Of a DNA stretch of 64,000 bases, positions 40,746-52,075 are shown one piece after another. The position numbers were made by a program, and so were the translations under genes. The stretch lies in the NCBI GenBank assembly GCA_964016885.1, contig OZ024743.1, positions 16,203,472-16,267,471 of the forward strand, given 5' to 3'. Under the pieces are notes generated by a model. It worked only from the letters and a program-made list of their open reading frames with translations. It was not told the origin of the DNA and searched no databases. How positions within the stretch are numbered: position 1 is the first letter of the stretch; every line of letters begins with the position of its first letter. Source of the DNA: Eledone cirrhosa (Eukaryota; Mollusca; Cephalopoda; Octopoda; Eledonidae).

Positions 40746-43298
40746 TATGGACGCACATGTATGAAGACGTACAAGTCTGTGGGGAAGCAACGCATCTGAA
40801 AGCCTTCTGCCCTCAACTAAAAAATGCAGGGGTTCGCAAACCTCCTTTGTTGCCAACGCCAGTGTCATCACGGAAAGCCGCACCACCACCAAAAGCAACA
40901 CCACCAACATCAAAAACAGCCGGTCAACCACCAACACCGAAACCAATCCAAGGCGAAAACTAGGAAAGCTCTCCCCTAACCGTTCCAATTATACATATAG
41001 AAAAAATAATAAACGCACACACAGACACAGATACACTCACAGCCACTGACCCTTTGTCTTCCATCAGAGAAGATGAAGGAGAACCCAAAAGTGCCAAAAA
41101 ACAGGGTCACCTCGACCTCAGATCTCTGGAAATGGATGTGATTGCTGTCAGTGAGACCATAATTTCTGACACGCGCACACTAGCCCCCATTTTCGACGAT
41201 TATCAGATCTTCGCATCTGTTAGCAGGCTGGGAATGGAAGGTGGGGTGGCAGTGCTGTTTAGGAAAGGACTGGATCACGAGGTAAGGTCGATCTTCCGCG
41301 ACCCGGACGGTACGTTGGTGGACTTGGATGTGAGCAGTAGTGAAGGTGGTGCTTTTAGACTGCTGGCCGTTTACGCCCCTACTGGGGCCGGACGACCGGT
41401 CTTCTCTAGGCGCCTGGAGACTTTTCTGTGTACGTCTCGCCCTTTACTGTTAGCGGGGGACTGGAACGGCATGTTAGACGCATTCTGGGATTGTGTGGGA
41501 GTAGCTGATAGGGACGTGGGGGGGGGGGGGCAAAAGCCTCAAGCATCTAATCAGCTAGTTCCAACTGTCTGACAGGTATCGACTAGATTTCCACAATGCG
41601 CCAGTGTGGACATGGACCAACCACATTGTGTCATCTAGATCGTATATAGACAGGATCTTCATTAGGATATAGATAGAAATAGTGTAGACTCTCCACTTTC
41701 TTAAACGGTCGCCTATTCAGATCACAAATTTGTGATCTTTACGTATTGACTCTCGAGCTTTTACTGCGGAAGCTGGAGCTGCTGGACACCTCAGAAATCG
41801 AGGTGGTCGGCAACTTATTAGAGGCATATTAACGGTTGACGGGTGCAAAACTTAACCCGGAAAAGTCGGTGGGCTTGCCGTCCAACAGCATCGTTGGACG
41901 GACGGACCCGTAAAGTGGTTGGGGCCAGACCTCCAGGTGGAAAAGAATTGGGACGATGTAACGAGCAGGGTAGCCAGTCTCATCCATAAATGGGCTGCGA
42001 GGAAGCTATCGCTGAAAGGTCGCGCGGAGGTGGCGAATGCGTACATTGCGTCCGTCATCTACTACCTCCTGACCGTCGTGCCTTGCCCCCGTCCGCGCCT
42101 CAAGTTGGAACGGCTTTCCTTCAAATTCTTGTGGAAAGGACAAGTTCCGTTGGTGAGGCGGTCCATTTGCTGCCAGCACTCTCTACGCGGAGGGCTAGGC
42201 ATGCCGTGGCTAATGATTCGCTGAGGCTGCGAAATCTCCAGATATTCTGCCTAAACGGTGAAAAGGTCTGGTCGCCGTTTATCAGAGGGGCCTTTCCGCA
42301 GGTCATTTCTTTGATTGAGCTGCAGTCCTGGGTCAAGAAGAGACCGAGACTGGGTGACTGACACCTGGAATGTTGCCAGGCCCTCCCTGCCCTCTACCAA
42401 GCGGGCAATGCGATCAGTGAGTCTTCTACTCTCGAGTTCTATAGAGGATTAGTGATGGGCAAGTGCGATGACGCCCACGGAGAAGCTTTGGGCCTTGACG
42501 AAGTCGAACTGACCAGTCTGTACCAGAGGACTTTCGAGCCGGGGATGATGGACAATTTCCAGAAATCCCTCGCTTGGCAGTGCTACCGGGGAGCACTGCC
42601 AGTTCGGAATAAAATCTACAGGCACGGAAGTGCTGTCAGACGGACCTGCCCAAGATGCGCACAGAGCTACGAAACGGTTCTGCACGCACTTGTCCAATGT
42701 CCGTACATTACTGACTTGTGGAGATATGTCGAAAAGCTACGGTCACGTGAGGAACGGATCCGGCTATCGACCGAGCCCATAGTGAAGATCCACCCGCCAC
42801 CTTCCCTTAGTCAGGAAGAGCAGGACATTTTCCTCTGTCTGGTGGACGTTGCGAAAGAGGTTATATGGTGGACCAGATTGAAAGGACTGAAGACAGACAT
42901 TTTTCTCTCCGGCCAATCCGTCATCAATTTCTTCAAGTTTCACCAGTACATTTGCTAAAAGGTGGATCAATGTGGTGAGAATGGCCCGTGTGAATGGGGC
43001 TACTCTGACCATGCGCCTATAGGCTAGCTAACTTGAGGAGAGGGGTGCTCTCCCTGGGTGCCCTAGAAGCGCAGGGTGGTTCATGATTGGTGGGGTACCT
43101 GAGTCACCCCTGGGTCGTCCACCCCCTATAGGGGAATTTATTTTGTTATATATTTATGCATAGTTTATTTTATATTTTTTATATCTTTATTGTTAAATTA
43201 GTCTTGTCATTGTGCACTTTTACTCGACCTTATTGTAAACCCCCACGGTCCCTGTCTTTGTATTGTACCCTACATGTCGGCCTTGTGGCCAATAAACG
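40746..43298 (+). pseudogene. Tx1-like LINE copy 2, 5'-truncated, with most of the RT deleted
   Basis: Begins inside ORF1 at the knuckle (VCGEATHLKAFCPQ), followed by the Pro/Thr-rich tail. ORF2 endonuclease: AVSETIIS, VYAPTGAGRPVFS, LLAGDWNGML; the N-terminal INARG motif is lost. After a G-run (41519-41530) come YRLDFHNAPVWTWTN and SDHKFVIF. The sequence then jumps at about 41740 to YVLTLEL (just after motif B) and again at about 41795 past the YADD box to EKSVGL. The remainder is collinear with copy 1: NWDDVTSRVASLIHKWAARK, RRSICCQHSLRGGLGMPWLM, CPRCAQSYETVLHALVQC (finger), AKEVIWWTRLKGLK. The 3' end GGCCTTGTGGCCAATAAACG then (ATT)n. No polymerase remains. Confidence 0.85.
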
Positions 43299-43350
43299 AA
43301 ATTATTATTATTATTATTATTATTATCATTATTTTCATTATTATTATTTT
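43299..43350. repeat. (ATT)n tail of Tx1-like LINE copy 2
   Basis: (ATT)n with later interruptions, continuous with the LINE 3' end. Confidence 0.95.
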
Positions 43351-43554
43351 GTTCATTCATTTAGTGACACGTCTTAGAGATCTTTCTTGTAAGTTTGTTA
43401 TTCTATTGTTGAATATTTTATACTGTTGAACCAGTATCTTCGTGAGTGGGTTAGTTTTATTGTAACAGTAGCCCCTATGTTTCATTTTCAAACATGACCC
43501 TCAATGCCTTCTTGAAGATAAGGTGGTGGAGGAAAGAAAATTCATTCCACCTGA

Positions 43555-44790
43555 GCAATATAACCGGCCTGTCCCTCTAGCATCTGACGAATAAGTTGAA
43601 TAGCATGCATTTGCGTCTCAAGGTGCCAAGCTGTAAACCCACCGACTTATCTGGGTTGATCTCTGTTCCCATCGAGGTTTCATACTCTGCTAAGAAGTTG
43701 CGGACCTCTTTGATTTCGGAACATTCAATACCATCATGGTTTGAGTGGGATGTGTTCCACCAGCTCCAGCTTCTACAGTAAAAGCTCAAGAGTCAACACA
43801 CACAGAAGTGAGGAGAGAAGGCACCATTGATGAAATGATCAAACGATCTGAAACGGTTCCAAAAGGTCATCTTTTTCTTTGATTATTGTGTCCCTTTGTA
43901 ATTTTCAGCTGGGCACACAAGGCTCACAGGTGTGTGGCTTTACGACAAACAAAACAGTGCAGCCATTTGTCTTCAATAATGATTTGTATTTTTTACCCGT
44001 CTGGCATTTTGACATCCTCTGGTCTGGTATGGAGGAGAATCACCAAACCAGTACTGGACCACCTCTCCCTCTTTGTGAATTTCATATTGAGGATGGTCTC
44101 AGAACCCACTGGTGCCACAGATCCCAGGAGTCACCAAAGGTCCAGTTTTGGTGGAATCCTGAAAGCAAAGACGCTTACTGCCATCCTTCCCATGTTGGGT
44201 CGGTGTATCGCTATTTGGTCCCAACTTGAAGAGAATCACCGAATGCTTGATCGTGAAAGCCTGAGTTTTGAAAAGCACTGAGATGCTTCCAAATTGTTTG
44301 GCCCTTCGCATATGCTCCATGTCGTTAACGATGCACCTCAGTGCAGCCTCTACTTGTCCTTTGGAGGCTATCTCTGTTTTATGAGATTACACCAAAATGT
44401 ATCTATATTTCAGAGTTCTCTGCAACAGCCATCACAATTGCGGTAACGTTTAAGTTGTCCCAGGTCTTTTCTCTGGTGTTAATGTTTGCTACCTGGGCCA
44501 AGCCTTCATTATTTTCTGTTAAATCTATTGAATATAAAGTTTGATCTTTTGCAGCTGTGGCTGCAAAAGTACTCCTGTTATTGTTCACGTTGTTATTTCG
44601 CGCATTTGCGGCTTTTCATTGTTGTTGTCATTGATGCTATTGTTCTCCTTATTGCAGTTGTTGTTGCTGCTGTAGTCGTTCTTGCAGTTGTTGGCGTTGT
44701 TGCCATTATTCCTGTTGCTGCTCTTAAATATTTGGTTTTTGTTGTTGGTTATACTGCCTAAAGTGGTGTTGATTTTCATAATTTTGGTGG
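43555..44790 (-). pseudogene. Tx1-like LINE copy 3 (older): ORF1 joined to part of the RT
   Basis: Minus strand from 44790: an Asn-rich low-complexity start (NNKNQIFKSSNRNNGNNANN), then QFGSISVLFKTQ (compare KYGTVDVFFET in copy 1) and the knuckle CFVCRKATHL-stop-ALC (C-x2-C-x4-H-x4-C). Within a few codons the sequence passes to RT motif B remnants (EPFQIV, then CVLTLELLL), then EIKEVRNFLAEYETSMGTEI and NPDKSVGLQLGTLRRKCM. The whole endonuclease and the N-terminal half of the RT are missing, and so is the YADD box. Several in-frame stops. Orientation is opposite to copies 1 and 2. The ends are poorly defined. Confidence 0.75.
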
Positions 44791-45065
44791 TGGGTGTGGT
44801 GCCATTCCACTCTAAATTGAGCTGCGGTCACGTGACAGTTGACTTAATGCAATGGGGCATATTCCATCTATATATGAAATAGAAAAAATATTTGTAATAA
44901 CACGAAATAAAGTTCAGATATTATAGGGAATCCCTCCTTGAATGCAAATTATGTAAAAAAAAAAAAATATATATATTAACAAACCAATGTTTTAAATACG
45001 TTAAAACAATAAACTTACTCAAGCTCAAAATAGTACGTCTTCTCACTTCAATCACCAATAATCCC
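44791..45065. other. Unassigned stretch
   Basis: AT-rich with an A-run and short (TA)n near 44955-44980. Nothing recognised. Confidence 0.4.
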
Positions 45066-45247
45066 AATAATTGTTTCTACTTTTTGACACAAGGCCAGCA
45101 ATCCCAGTGAATTACGGGTACTTTATTTTATCGACCCTGTAAGGATGAAAGGCAAAGTTAACCTAGGCAGGATTTGAAATCAGATCATATAGGGCCGTAA
45201 CTCTATGCTGCAAAGCATGGTGTCTGACCCTCTACTGCCAATCAACC
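45066..45247 (-). mobile_element. tRNA-derived SINE, full length
   Basis: In reverse it shows the complete series: head with TGGCAGTAGAGGGTCAGACA, GATTTCAAATCCTGCC (B-box), AACTTTGCCTTTCATCCTTA, AATAAAGTACCCGTAATTCA and GCTGGCCTTGTGTC, then AATTATT. Well conserved. Confidence 0.92.
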
Positions 45248-45328
45248 CCCCTAATAAAGAATTATTGTAATTAAATTTTACTGTAAGCACAGTGAACTGG
45301 AAATGATCCACAAATCTTTTCAATGAAG

Positions 45329-45519
45329 GAACGCAGCACAATATTGAAGATGTGACTGGGGTTATATCATTAAAATCCTGGTTTGGAAGTGAAGCTGCTG
45401 CATATGTGACAGTAAGTCCACCTAAAATGGAACACGCAATAATATTGAAGATGCGACAGCAGCTATATCGTCAAAACATTAGCCAGGAGCAGGAAGCTAA
45501 GCTACTTCACATTTGACAG
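45329..45519 (+). repeat. Two diverged tandem units of ~100 bp
   Basis: 45329-45412 and 45430-45519 both run GAACxC...AATATTGAAGATG, ATATC.T.AAAA, GGAAG..AAGCT and T.TGACAG. About 75% alike by eye. Unknown origin. Confidence 0.6.
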
Positions 45520-45837
45520 CAAATATTTGAGATATTTCTGCTTAAAATATAAATAGTAGCTAAAATCTCATTAAAACAACCTTTGCTATATAAAAATAGA
45601 AGGCATTGCATAATGTAGTCACGTTCATATTGTTTAGAAATAAAATGGCATATATATGATTAAAATACATTGATTACTGATCTACTTGATTGGAACTGAC
45701 CTGTGCCCAAACAAAAACAATACTGTGGTATTTAGTTACTTGTCTCCACATTCCTTTGGAATTTATTTTGCTTCTATGCTTCCATAGTCAATAAATCACA
45801 GGTCAAGTTGATAAAATTGAATTTTCCTTAAATTAAA
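45520..45837. other. Unassigned stretch
   Basis: AT-rich; nothing recognised. Confidence 0.4.
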
Positions 45838-45955
45838 CGTTTCTGGTTTTGTGCTTATGTAAGAAATTCCAGCAACACACTGAGGTCGATTTAATCAGCT
45901 CCCCTTCCCCTCAAACCGCTGGCCTAGTGTCAAAAATAGCAACAATTATTATTTT
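45838..45955 (+). mobile_element. SINE 3' half, diverged
   Basis: CAGCAACACACTGAGGTCGA, TTTAATCAGCTCCCCTTCCC, CGCTGGCCTAGTGTCAAAAA, AATTATTAT: the TCGATTTAATCGA-type spacer variant of the SINE. Confidence 0.8.
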
Positions 45956-46327
45956 ACATAAGAAATATTTTATTGTGTTGTGCTAAATATTTTATAGCAT
46001 CAAATTTTGTCTCTTGTTCATATGTTTTATTGAGTTTGACTCATTTTTCTAAGATAAGAAGCAGTAGCAGGAATAGAGTTAGCACCAAAGCGGCAAACAC
46101 TAACTGCTTAACTAGAACAGCAACCGAACCAATAAGAGGGTGTCTATGTGGCCTCTCAACAAGCTAGAAATAATAGCCATCTCTCTTTTGAATTACATGC
46201 CATGACATATTGAAAAAAAGAAATTATACAATAGATAAACACACCTAGAGGTAAGAAAAAACACTTTTTGGTCATGGCTAGAATGTATTTGATTATAAAA
46301 TATTACTGAAGTATGACTTAATAGTAG

Positions 46328-46540
46328 CAATATTGGTTTCTAATTTATGCACAAGGCCACCAATCTCTTTTGGGAAGGGTAGAGTTGATTGAATCAACCT
46401 CACTACTTGACTGATACTATATTTTATTGACCATAGAAGGATGAAAGGCAAAGTTGACCTCGATAGGATTGAAATCAGAATGGAAAGAGCCAGAAAAATA
46501 AGGCAATGACACTGTATCTGATGCTTAACCAATTCTACCA
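46328..46540 (-). mobile_element. tRNA-derived SINE, diverged full-length copy
   Basis: In reverse: tRNA-like head remnant, ATTTCAATCCTATCGAGGTC, AACTTTGCCTTTCATCCTTC, GTTGATTCAATCAACTC spacer, GGTGGCCTTGTGCATAAATT. The spacer is the longer variant. Confidence 0.8.
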
Positions 46541-46670
46541 ATTTACTACCTTTAATAGTCACAATATTGACAACAAGAACACCACAATTACAATGAGAAG
46601 TAGCAGTAGTTGTTGTTGTAATTGGAATATTGATATTAGTACTGGTATTATTACTATTATTAGTAAGTCA

Positions 46671-46885
46671 TTGGATTGGCAGTATCAGTAGAGACTCAGT
46701 CACCATGCTTCGCAGAATAGATGTATGGTCCTTTACATTCTGTGTTCAAATCCTACTGAGGTTAGCTTTGCCTTTCATCCTTACTGGTCAATAAAATAAA
46801 CCACCAGTAATGCACCGGTTTCAATTTAATTGACTTCCCCACTTCAGATTGCTGGCTTTGTACCTATAGTAGAAATTATTATTAA
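46671..46885 (+). mobile_element. tRNA-derived SINE, full length
   Basis: TTGGATTGGCAGTATCAGTA, TGTGTTCAAATCCTACTGAG (B-box), GCCTTTCATCCTTACTGG, CCAGTAATGCACCGG, AATTTAATTGACTTCCCC and GCTGGCTTTGTACCTATAGT, then ATTATTATT. It lies only ~130 bp from an opposite-strand SINE. Confidence 0.9.
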
Positions 46886-47440
46886 TAGTAGTTGCTGTTG
46901 TACTAATAACATGGGACGCAATCTTTGGTTACAATTTTACTATATGATACTTAAATTCATATTTAATCATGTGAAACTTTGATGTAATGATGATTTTGGA
47001 TACATTAGTAGCAATAGTATTGGTAATAATAGTATAAATTGATACAATCTATAGAAGTTAAAGTTTAAAAAAGCAAGAGAATGGTGGAAATGATAAAACA
47101 TCAGATTAAATGAGTTTCAGTATTTTCATTTAAAATCTTTACATATTTTAAGTTTAAATAATGATGGTATTTCCACTGTTGTCATACTTATTGTGGCTTA
47201 GTTTTAGGTTATTCCTGATTTAGCTAACCTATGATGAAAGGTATTTAAAACAAAATTTGAAGCATCGTTTGAATGAAGAAAATCAATAAAAAATATAACA
47301 GAAAGTAATTGTCAGAGTATTGGCATAAGTGGTGTTTTTCGCTTGAAGACGTCTGCAATCATGAAATATTGAAAGAAATATATATATTCTTTCCATAAAC
47401 TGCTGTTATTTCTGTTTATCTTTTACATACATATATTTAC

Positions 47441-47471
<31 letters not shown>

Positions 47472-49310
47472 ATGTTTATGTATGTGTTTGTGTAAGGGGT
47501 GTAGAAGTGTGAAGAAGAAAAGTTGTTGCCTATGTAGCCTCCAGGTCAGCATTGGTAATCAAGCATGTCTGTGATACAATTGGTAGTTAGTCAAATATCT
47601 AAGTGTGATTTACATATCTGTTGGTTCTGATATATCATACCTCCTACTAATAGGAGGAAGAATTCTTGTTTATTATTGATGGAGCATATCTATGAAGAAA
47701 ATTGTTCTATCCCATGACGAAACTGATTTACATTTTTCTTTTAGGTATTGTGTATCTTTTTGGCAGAGATTTTAGATTGTCAGGCAGACAAATTTACATT
47801 ATTTATTAGGATTCACTGAGTCTGAGTTCAAATGTTGCTAATGTCTACTATATATATTTTATCCTTTCAGTTATTGCGAAACAAACTACAAATTAAGATT
47901 TTGATTGGTGGAATTGCTACAACATCGAACAAAATTGCATGCAATAGCTCCTACAGCTCTTTGTTGTTGAAGTTCAAGATCCCCTCTTATCACTGATTTT
48001 CTTTAGGGGGAAATGTATTTGTATCCTTTTGGACCCAGCTAATGATGATTGTTTTTCTATGTAATATGGAGTTATGTGTCAATTAGAGCAACATCTTGCA
48101 TTAGTCTGTATAACTCTGCACTACATTCAGATAAATAACAGTATAAAAAGAAAAGAAAAACAATCTTTAGCTAATCATGCGACTTGTGAGATATCTGGCT
48201 GCTATTTTAAATTGGTTGAGTAGCCACAGAGGCTCAGTTGTTACAAAGCTACATATTGATAAATGGTAAGATTTTGATTTTCAGAGGAGACAGAAGAAGT
48301 GAGATTTTGTAACATTCATACATTTCCCCAATTCTATGATTTAGTTCAGATATCAAGTTTTTCTGATGTCAATTTTTCCCTGACTCTCTTTGGGGAAGTT
48401 TAACTGCTAAAAGAGGATTACATCAATTCCATTTAAAAATATTCTTCCTTCCTCCTACTAGGAAAAATAAATGTATATTGCTGTTGTTGTTTAGTGTCAT
48501 GTAAGCCATGGTAGAAGCATAAAATATACTGTAGTTAAATAGCGTTCCAGACATGAAATTCCAGTCATTTTACAGACATAGTGTATATAATACAAAATTA
48601 TCCTATGTTACACTCCCCTATAAATGGAGCAAGGTATAATTTATGTAAGATTCAGTTGTTATTCGTAGCAAATATCTCAAATATATAGTTCAATATCCTT
48701 TGACTTGTCATTTATTTGGAATTTATTGTTATGATTATGAAGGTAAATAAATGGAAGCAAGATTAGATTGGTAATCTTAAGCATCTTACATGTGATTATT
48801 TTATTAACCCAAACCCCTCCCACGCACAGACAGACACATTACAAATCAACTCTCTACGAAACAAATAATATATATTAATTATAATAGTATCAAGTTGAAA
48901 TTTAGTTGCTGAAGGTAAAGCAGATTAGACATTACACACTGACGTAATACAATTTTTGCCACATTGCAACTCTGAAAGAAATTAATATTAAAAGAGCTAA
49001 ATACACATGAAACCCAAATTTAAATGCTCTACAAAACGTATACCCTGTAACAGATGATTATAAGGTATAAGAAGTTAATTATGTTGAATTAGGGTGAAAT
49101 TTGGTATTTCTGGCAGCTCTCTTCACCGAAGGAGGAATCTGGTTCTACACTGGGGAGGGCTCAAAGTACACTGTCAGATATTTTCTATTCATATATACCA
49201 ATTGATTTACATTTGTACATTTTATATACATATTATATGCTAACATTGAACCTTGTTAGTATCCTTAGATTCTACTGCCTCACTTACGTCATTAATAAAA
49301 TGTAATAAAT
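46886..49310. other. Unassigned stretch
   Basis: AT-rich DNA, a (TA)n(GA)n tract at 47436-47472, and a block GAGATATCTGGCTGCTATTTT at about 48189-48209 that shares its core with blocks at 21.9 and 53.0 kb. No supported gene. Confidence 0.45.
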
Positions 49311-50060
49311 AAATGTAAAATAAGCCCCCATATTAACTGTAAAACTAGAAATGTAGTGTATAGCATAAGATGTACTGAAGGACAATGTAGAGACAAAAAT
49401 ATAGTGTACATAGGTGAGACAGCTCGTAGTGTAGGGGAACGGATAAATGAACACTGGCGAGACCTTCAAGATAATAAAGAATCATCTGTACTCTACCAAC
49501 ATGCTAAAATGGAACACAAGGGTAAATTAGAGAACATAGAAATAAAAATAGAATCTACACACAGAAAAGACGCAATGTTTAGACAAATTACAGAGGCAAT
49601 AAACATAAAAGAATTACAACCAAAATTAAATAGAAAATATGAGTGGAACAGCAACATCACAACTTACAATTAAGGACAAAATGAAAACACACACACACAT
49701 AGAACAAACAACCAACCAGTAACATGTAAATAAACAAATAAATAAATGAACATAAACACACACAGACACCCGGATGTGGCGCATGCGCAGACTGAGCACA
49801 GAACACACACAGAAACAAAATGGCTTAGGACAGAACAAAGGAGAGGCACAGAAACAAAGAAAGGAATCCACAGTCACTGAAGAGGTCACAGAGTGTGTGA
49901 CGAAAGAACTAGGACTATATATAAACAACTATCTGGTTGTGGAACCAACCAACCAACCAGAAATTTATAAATTTATAAATTTATTATAAATTTATTATAA
50001 TAAATTGAAGTGAAAGCAACTGGTGCGTGTGTTTCTTATTGGCAACATGACCCTCCCAAA
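49311..50060 (+). pseudogene. Penelope-like element: GIY-YIG endonuclease and 3' terminal region
   Basis: The open frame through about 49320-49673 encodes PHINCKTRNVVYSIRCTEGQ, then IVYIGETARSVGERINEHWR (the VVYSI and VYIGET strands correspond to GIY and YIG, with the conserved Arg and the EH pair), KESSVLYQHAKMEHKGK, RKDAMFRQITEAINIKELQP and KLNRKYEWNSNI, then a stop. Penelope-like retroelements carry this nuclease C-terminal to their reverse transcriptase, where it cuts target DNA for priming. The RT half is absent, so this is a 5'-truncated copy with an intact-looking nuclease. The 3' region shares GCGCATGCGCA, GTGTGACGAAAGA and TTATTGGCAACATGACC with the minus-strand copy at 3.8 kb. Confidence 0.85.
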
Positions 50061-50861
50061 GTATAACAATATCGGGTTCAACACACGATTTCATATAAAG
50101 AATCTTGCTAAACAAATTCAGAAACAAAATGTAATTAATTTAATACTTAGAATAAATTATAAGTAAAAGCCTTTGTACTACAAAGGCAAACTTATTACAT
50201 ACATAGAAATTTAGTTTCCAATCATAACTTACTTTGATCACACGCACATGTTTCTTTTTTAATTATGTCTTTTCATAATTATATGTAAATGTGGCAATCA
50301 TACATTGTACAGAATGTAATTAATTGGTTGTTGAAAAAGAAAATTAAATTCTATTGCTCGTCTTTGGTCTTCAAATGTGTATCTCTGAAGTAGACATAAT
50401 AAACAGAAACTGAACTCCTATTGGCACAGAAAAAAAAAACAATATGCAGATAGAGTGGCAATGTTTGATTTAACTTTTAACACCCTATAATCATTTAGCA
50501 GAAAATATCTAAAAACAACTCTATTAATTCAAATGCTTATTGTATCTTTATTAGTGGAACATCGTTGTGAAAATGTGCAGTATTAGAATGAAGATATCAA
50601 TTCTTAATTTGATACAGATATATAGTGCTGCTTTATGCATTTCAAGAATATTTTGCTAATACGGTTTCATGTGCTACAGAAGGTTTAGTGTTAATGGGTA
50701 TTTTGCTATCTATAATTGCTATTTATAAGTGATAGTATAAGTATAACCCCATGACTGATATTTGATAGCAATAGAAATGATGGAAAAGAGGTAGAGAGGG
50801 ATAGAGAGAAAGGAATACATTAGTAACTAGCTGGATTAACCTTTGTTCTTTTTTTAAACAG
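50061..50861. other. Unassigned AT-rich stretch
   Basis: No recognised element or supported frame. Confidence 0.4.
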
Positions 50862-51080
50862 TTAACTACAACAATCGAATATATGAGACTCTTTCTATTG
50901 CATTGCCTACCAATGATGCCAATACTAAATGGGCATCTAAAAACAATGTTTAAACCACAACGAAGGTACAATTCCGATCACGTGCCATTAAGTGGACCTA
51001 ATCGCTATGGACTTCAGCGATGGACAGGGAAGAACTATCATTTTGCAGTGGCATTACACGCAACAGGAAGCAAGGGGTAG
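50862..51080 (+). other. Possible terminal exon, weak
   Basis: A pyrimidine tract and AG (CTTTGTTCTTTTTTTAAACAG, ending 50861) look like a splice acceptor. The frame is open from the first base after it for about 72 codons (LTTTIEYMRLFLLHCLPMMP ... YNSDHVPLSGPNRYGLQRW) to a TAG at 51078-51080. Base composition is less AT-rich than around it. I do not recognise the peptide, and no partner exon or donor is visible. It could equally be an old repeat. Confidence 0.2.
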
Positions 51081-51824
51081 TGAATATTCCGGTTGAATCA
51101 TCAACGGAGGCCGGGGAGGGTGACAGCCAAAGCAGTTCAATATTCATGAGTTAATAGGAAACTTGGAAACTTCGCCTTTTGGATGCAGTTTTGGTAATAT
51201 CATATATGCATAGACACCGATTGTAAGGTATATAATATGCAATTTCAGAACGTATTGTACTTGTGAACATTTCGTTACGCCCATGTATGTTCTGAATCAA
51301 ATCCTACCTTTCACCTTTCCAGGCCTATCTAAACTATAATAAAGTAAGGAGTGCAGGACTGCGTACAATTTATTTTTTTAATCCAGTTAGTAAAATAAGT
51401 TTGATTATTTTGAATAAATAATGAATGAATATTACACAATTTATATACTAAATTTCGTAGCTGTTGATTAAATGTATGCTATTGATTATTTAAAAGTTCA
51501 CTTTTTTAACATTTTCAAATGTCAACACTTCCGGTTAGCGATCGTTTAAATATACATTCATATATTTCCGTCACTACCTTTCTCCTAATGCAGTTTATAT
51601 ATAATATCGTCTTTTTTTAATGTATCATGGATTACTAACTACATAAGACAGTGTAACGCAGTCTCGTTCAATTTCTGTGTATATTGTTAATTACGATTTT
51701 ATTTGATGCATCATTTCTACATGCATATATACTTGTATATAATATCAATATCGGGTGGTCTTTCTGCTACTTTAAATAACTACTGATGTCGAGCTACTCG
51801 TCTCTTTTTTTACTCAAAAGATGG
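51081..51824. other. Unassigned stretch
   Basis: Starts GC-richer (GGAGGCCGGGGAGGGTGACA near 51104) then becomes AT-rich. Nothing recognised. Confidence 0.4.
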
Positions 51825-51865
51825 CCTTGTGCCAACGTTAGATATAATAATAAGTAATTATTTTT
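51825..51865 (+). mobile_element. SINE 3' tail remnant
   Basis: GATGGCCTTGTGCCAACGTT then AATAATAAG. Only the last ~30 bp of the SINE. Confidence 0.55.
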
Positions 51866-51887
51866 TATTAATATAGAGTTAGGGTGG

Positions 51888-52075
51888 TGGATTGGCAATA
51901 TCGGTATCGGTAGAGGGTCGGACGCACGCTTTGTAGCATAGAGTTACGGCCCTTTATGATTTGAGTTCAAATCCCGCCGAGGTTAACTTTGCCTTTCATC
52001 CTTACGGGGTCGATAAAATAAAGTACCAGTCACGCACTGGGATCGATTTAATCGACTTTCCCCTACCCCTAAAAA
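51888..52075 (+). mobile_element. tRNA-derived SINE, near full length
   Basis: GTGGATTGGCAATATCGGTA with a 6-bp duplication (TCGGTATCGGTA) in the A-box region, GAGGGTCGGACGC, GAGTTCAAATCCCGCC, the CCTTTCATCCTTACGGGGTC body and the GATCGATTTAATCGAC spacer. The GGCCTTGTG end is missing. The internal promoter boxes are intact. Confidence 0.9.

Noticed and set aside
41519..41530. G-run as a programmed frameshift site in LINE ORF2
   Set aside because: The run occurs in a copy with large deletions and is absent at the same place in copy 1, so it is more likely decay or a homopolymer error.
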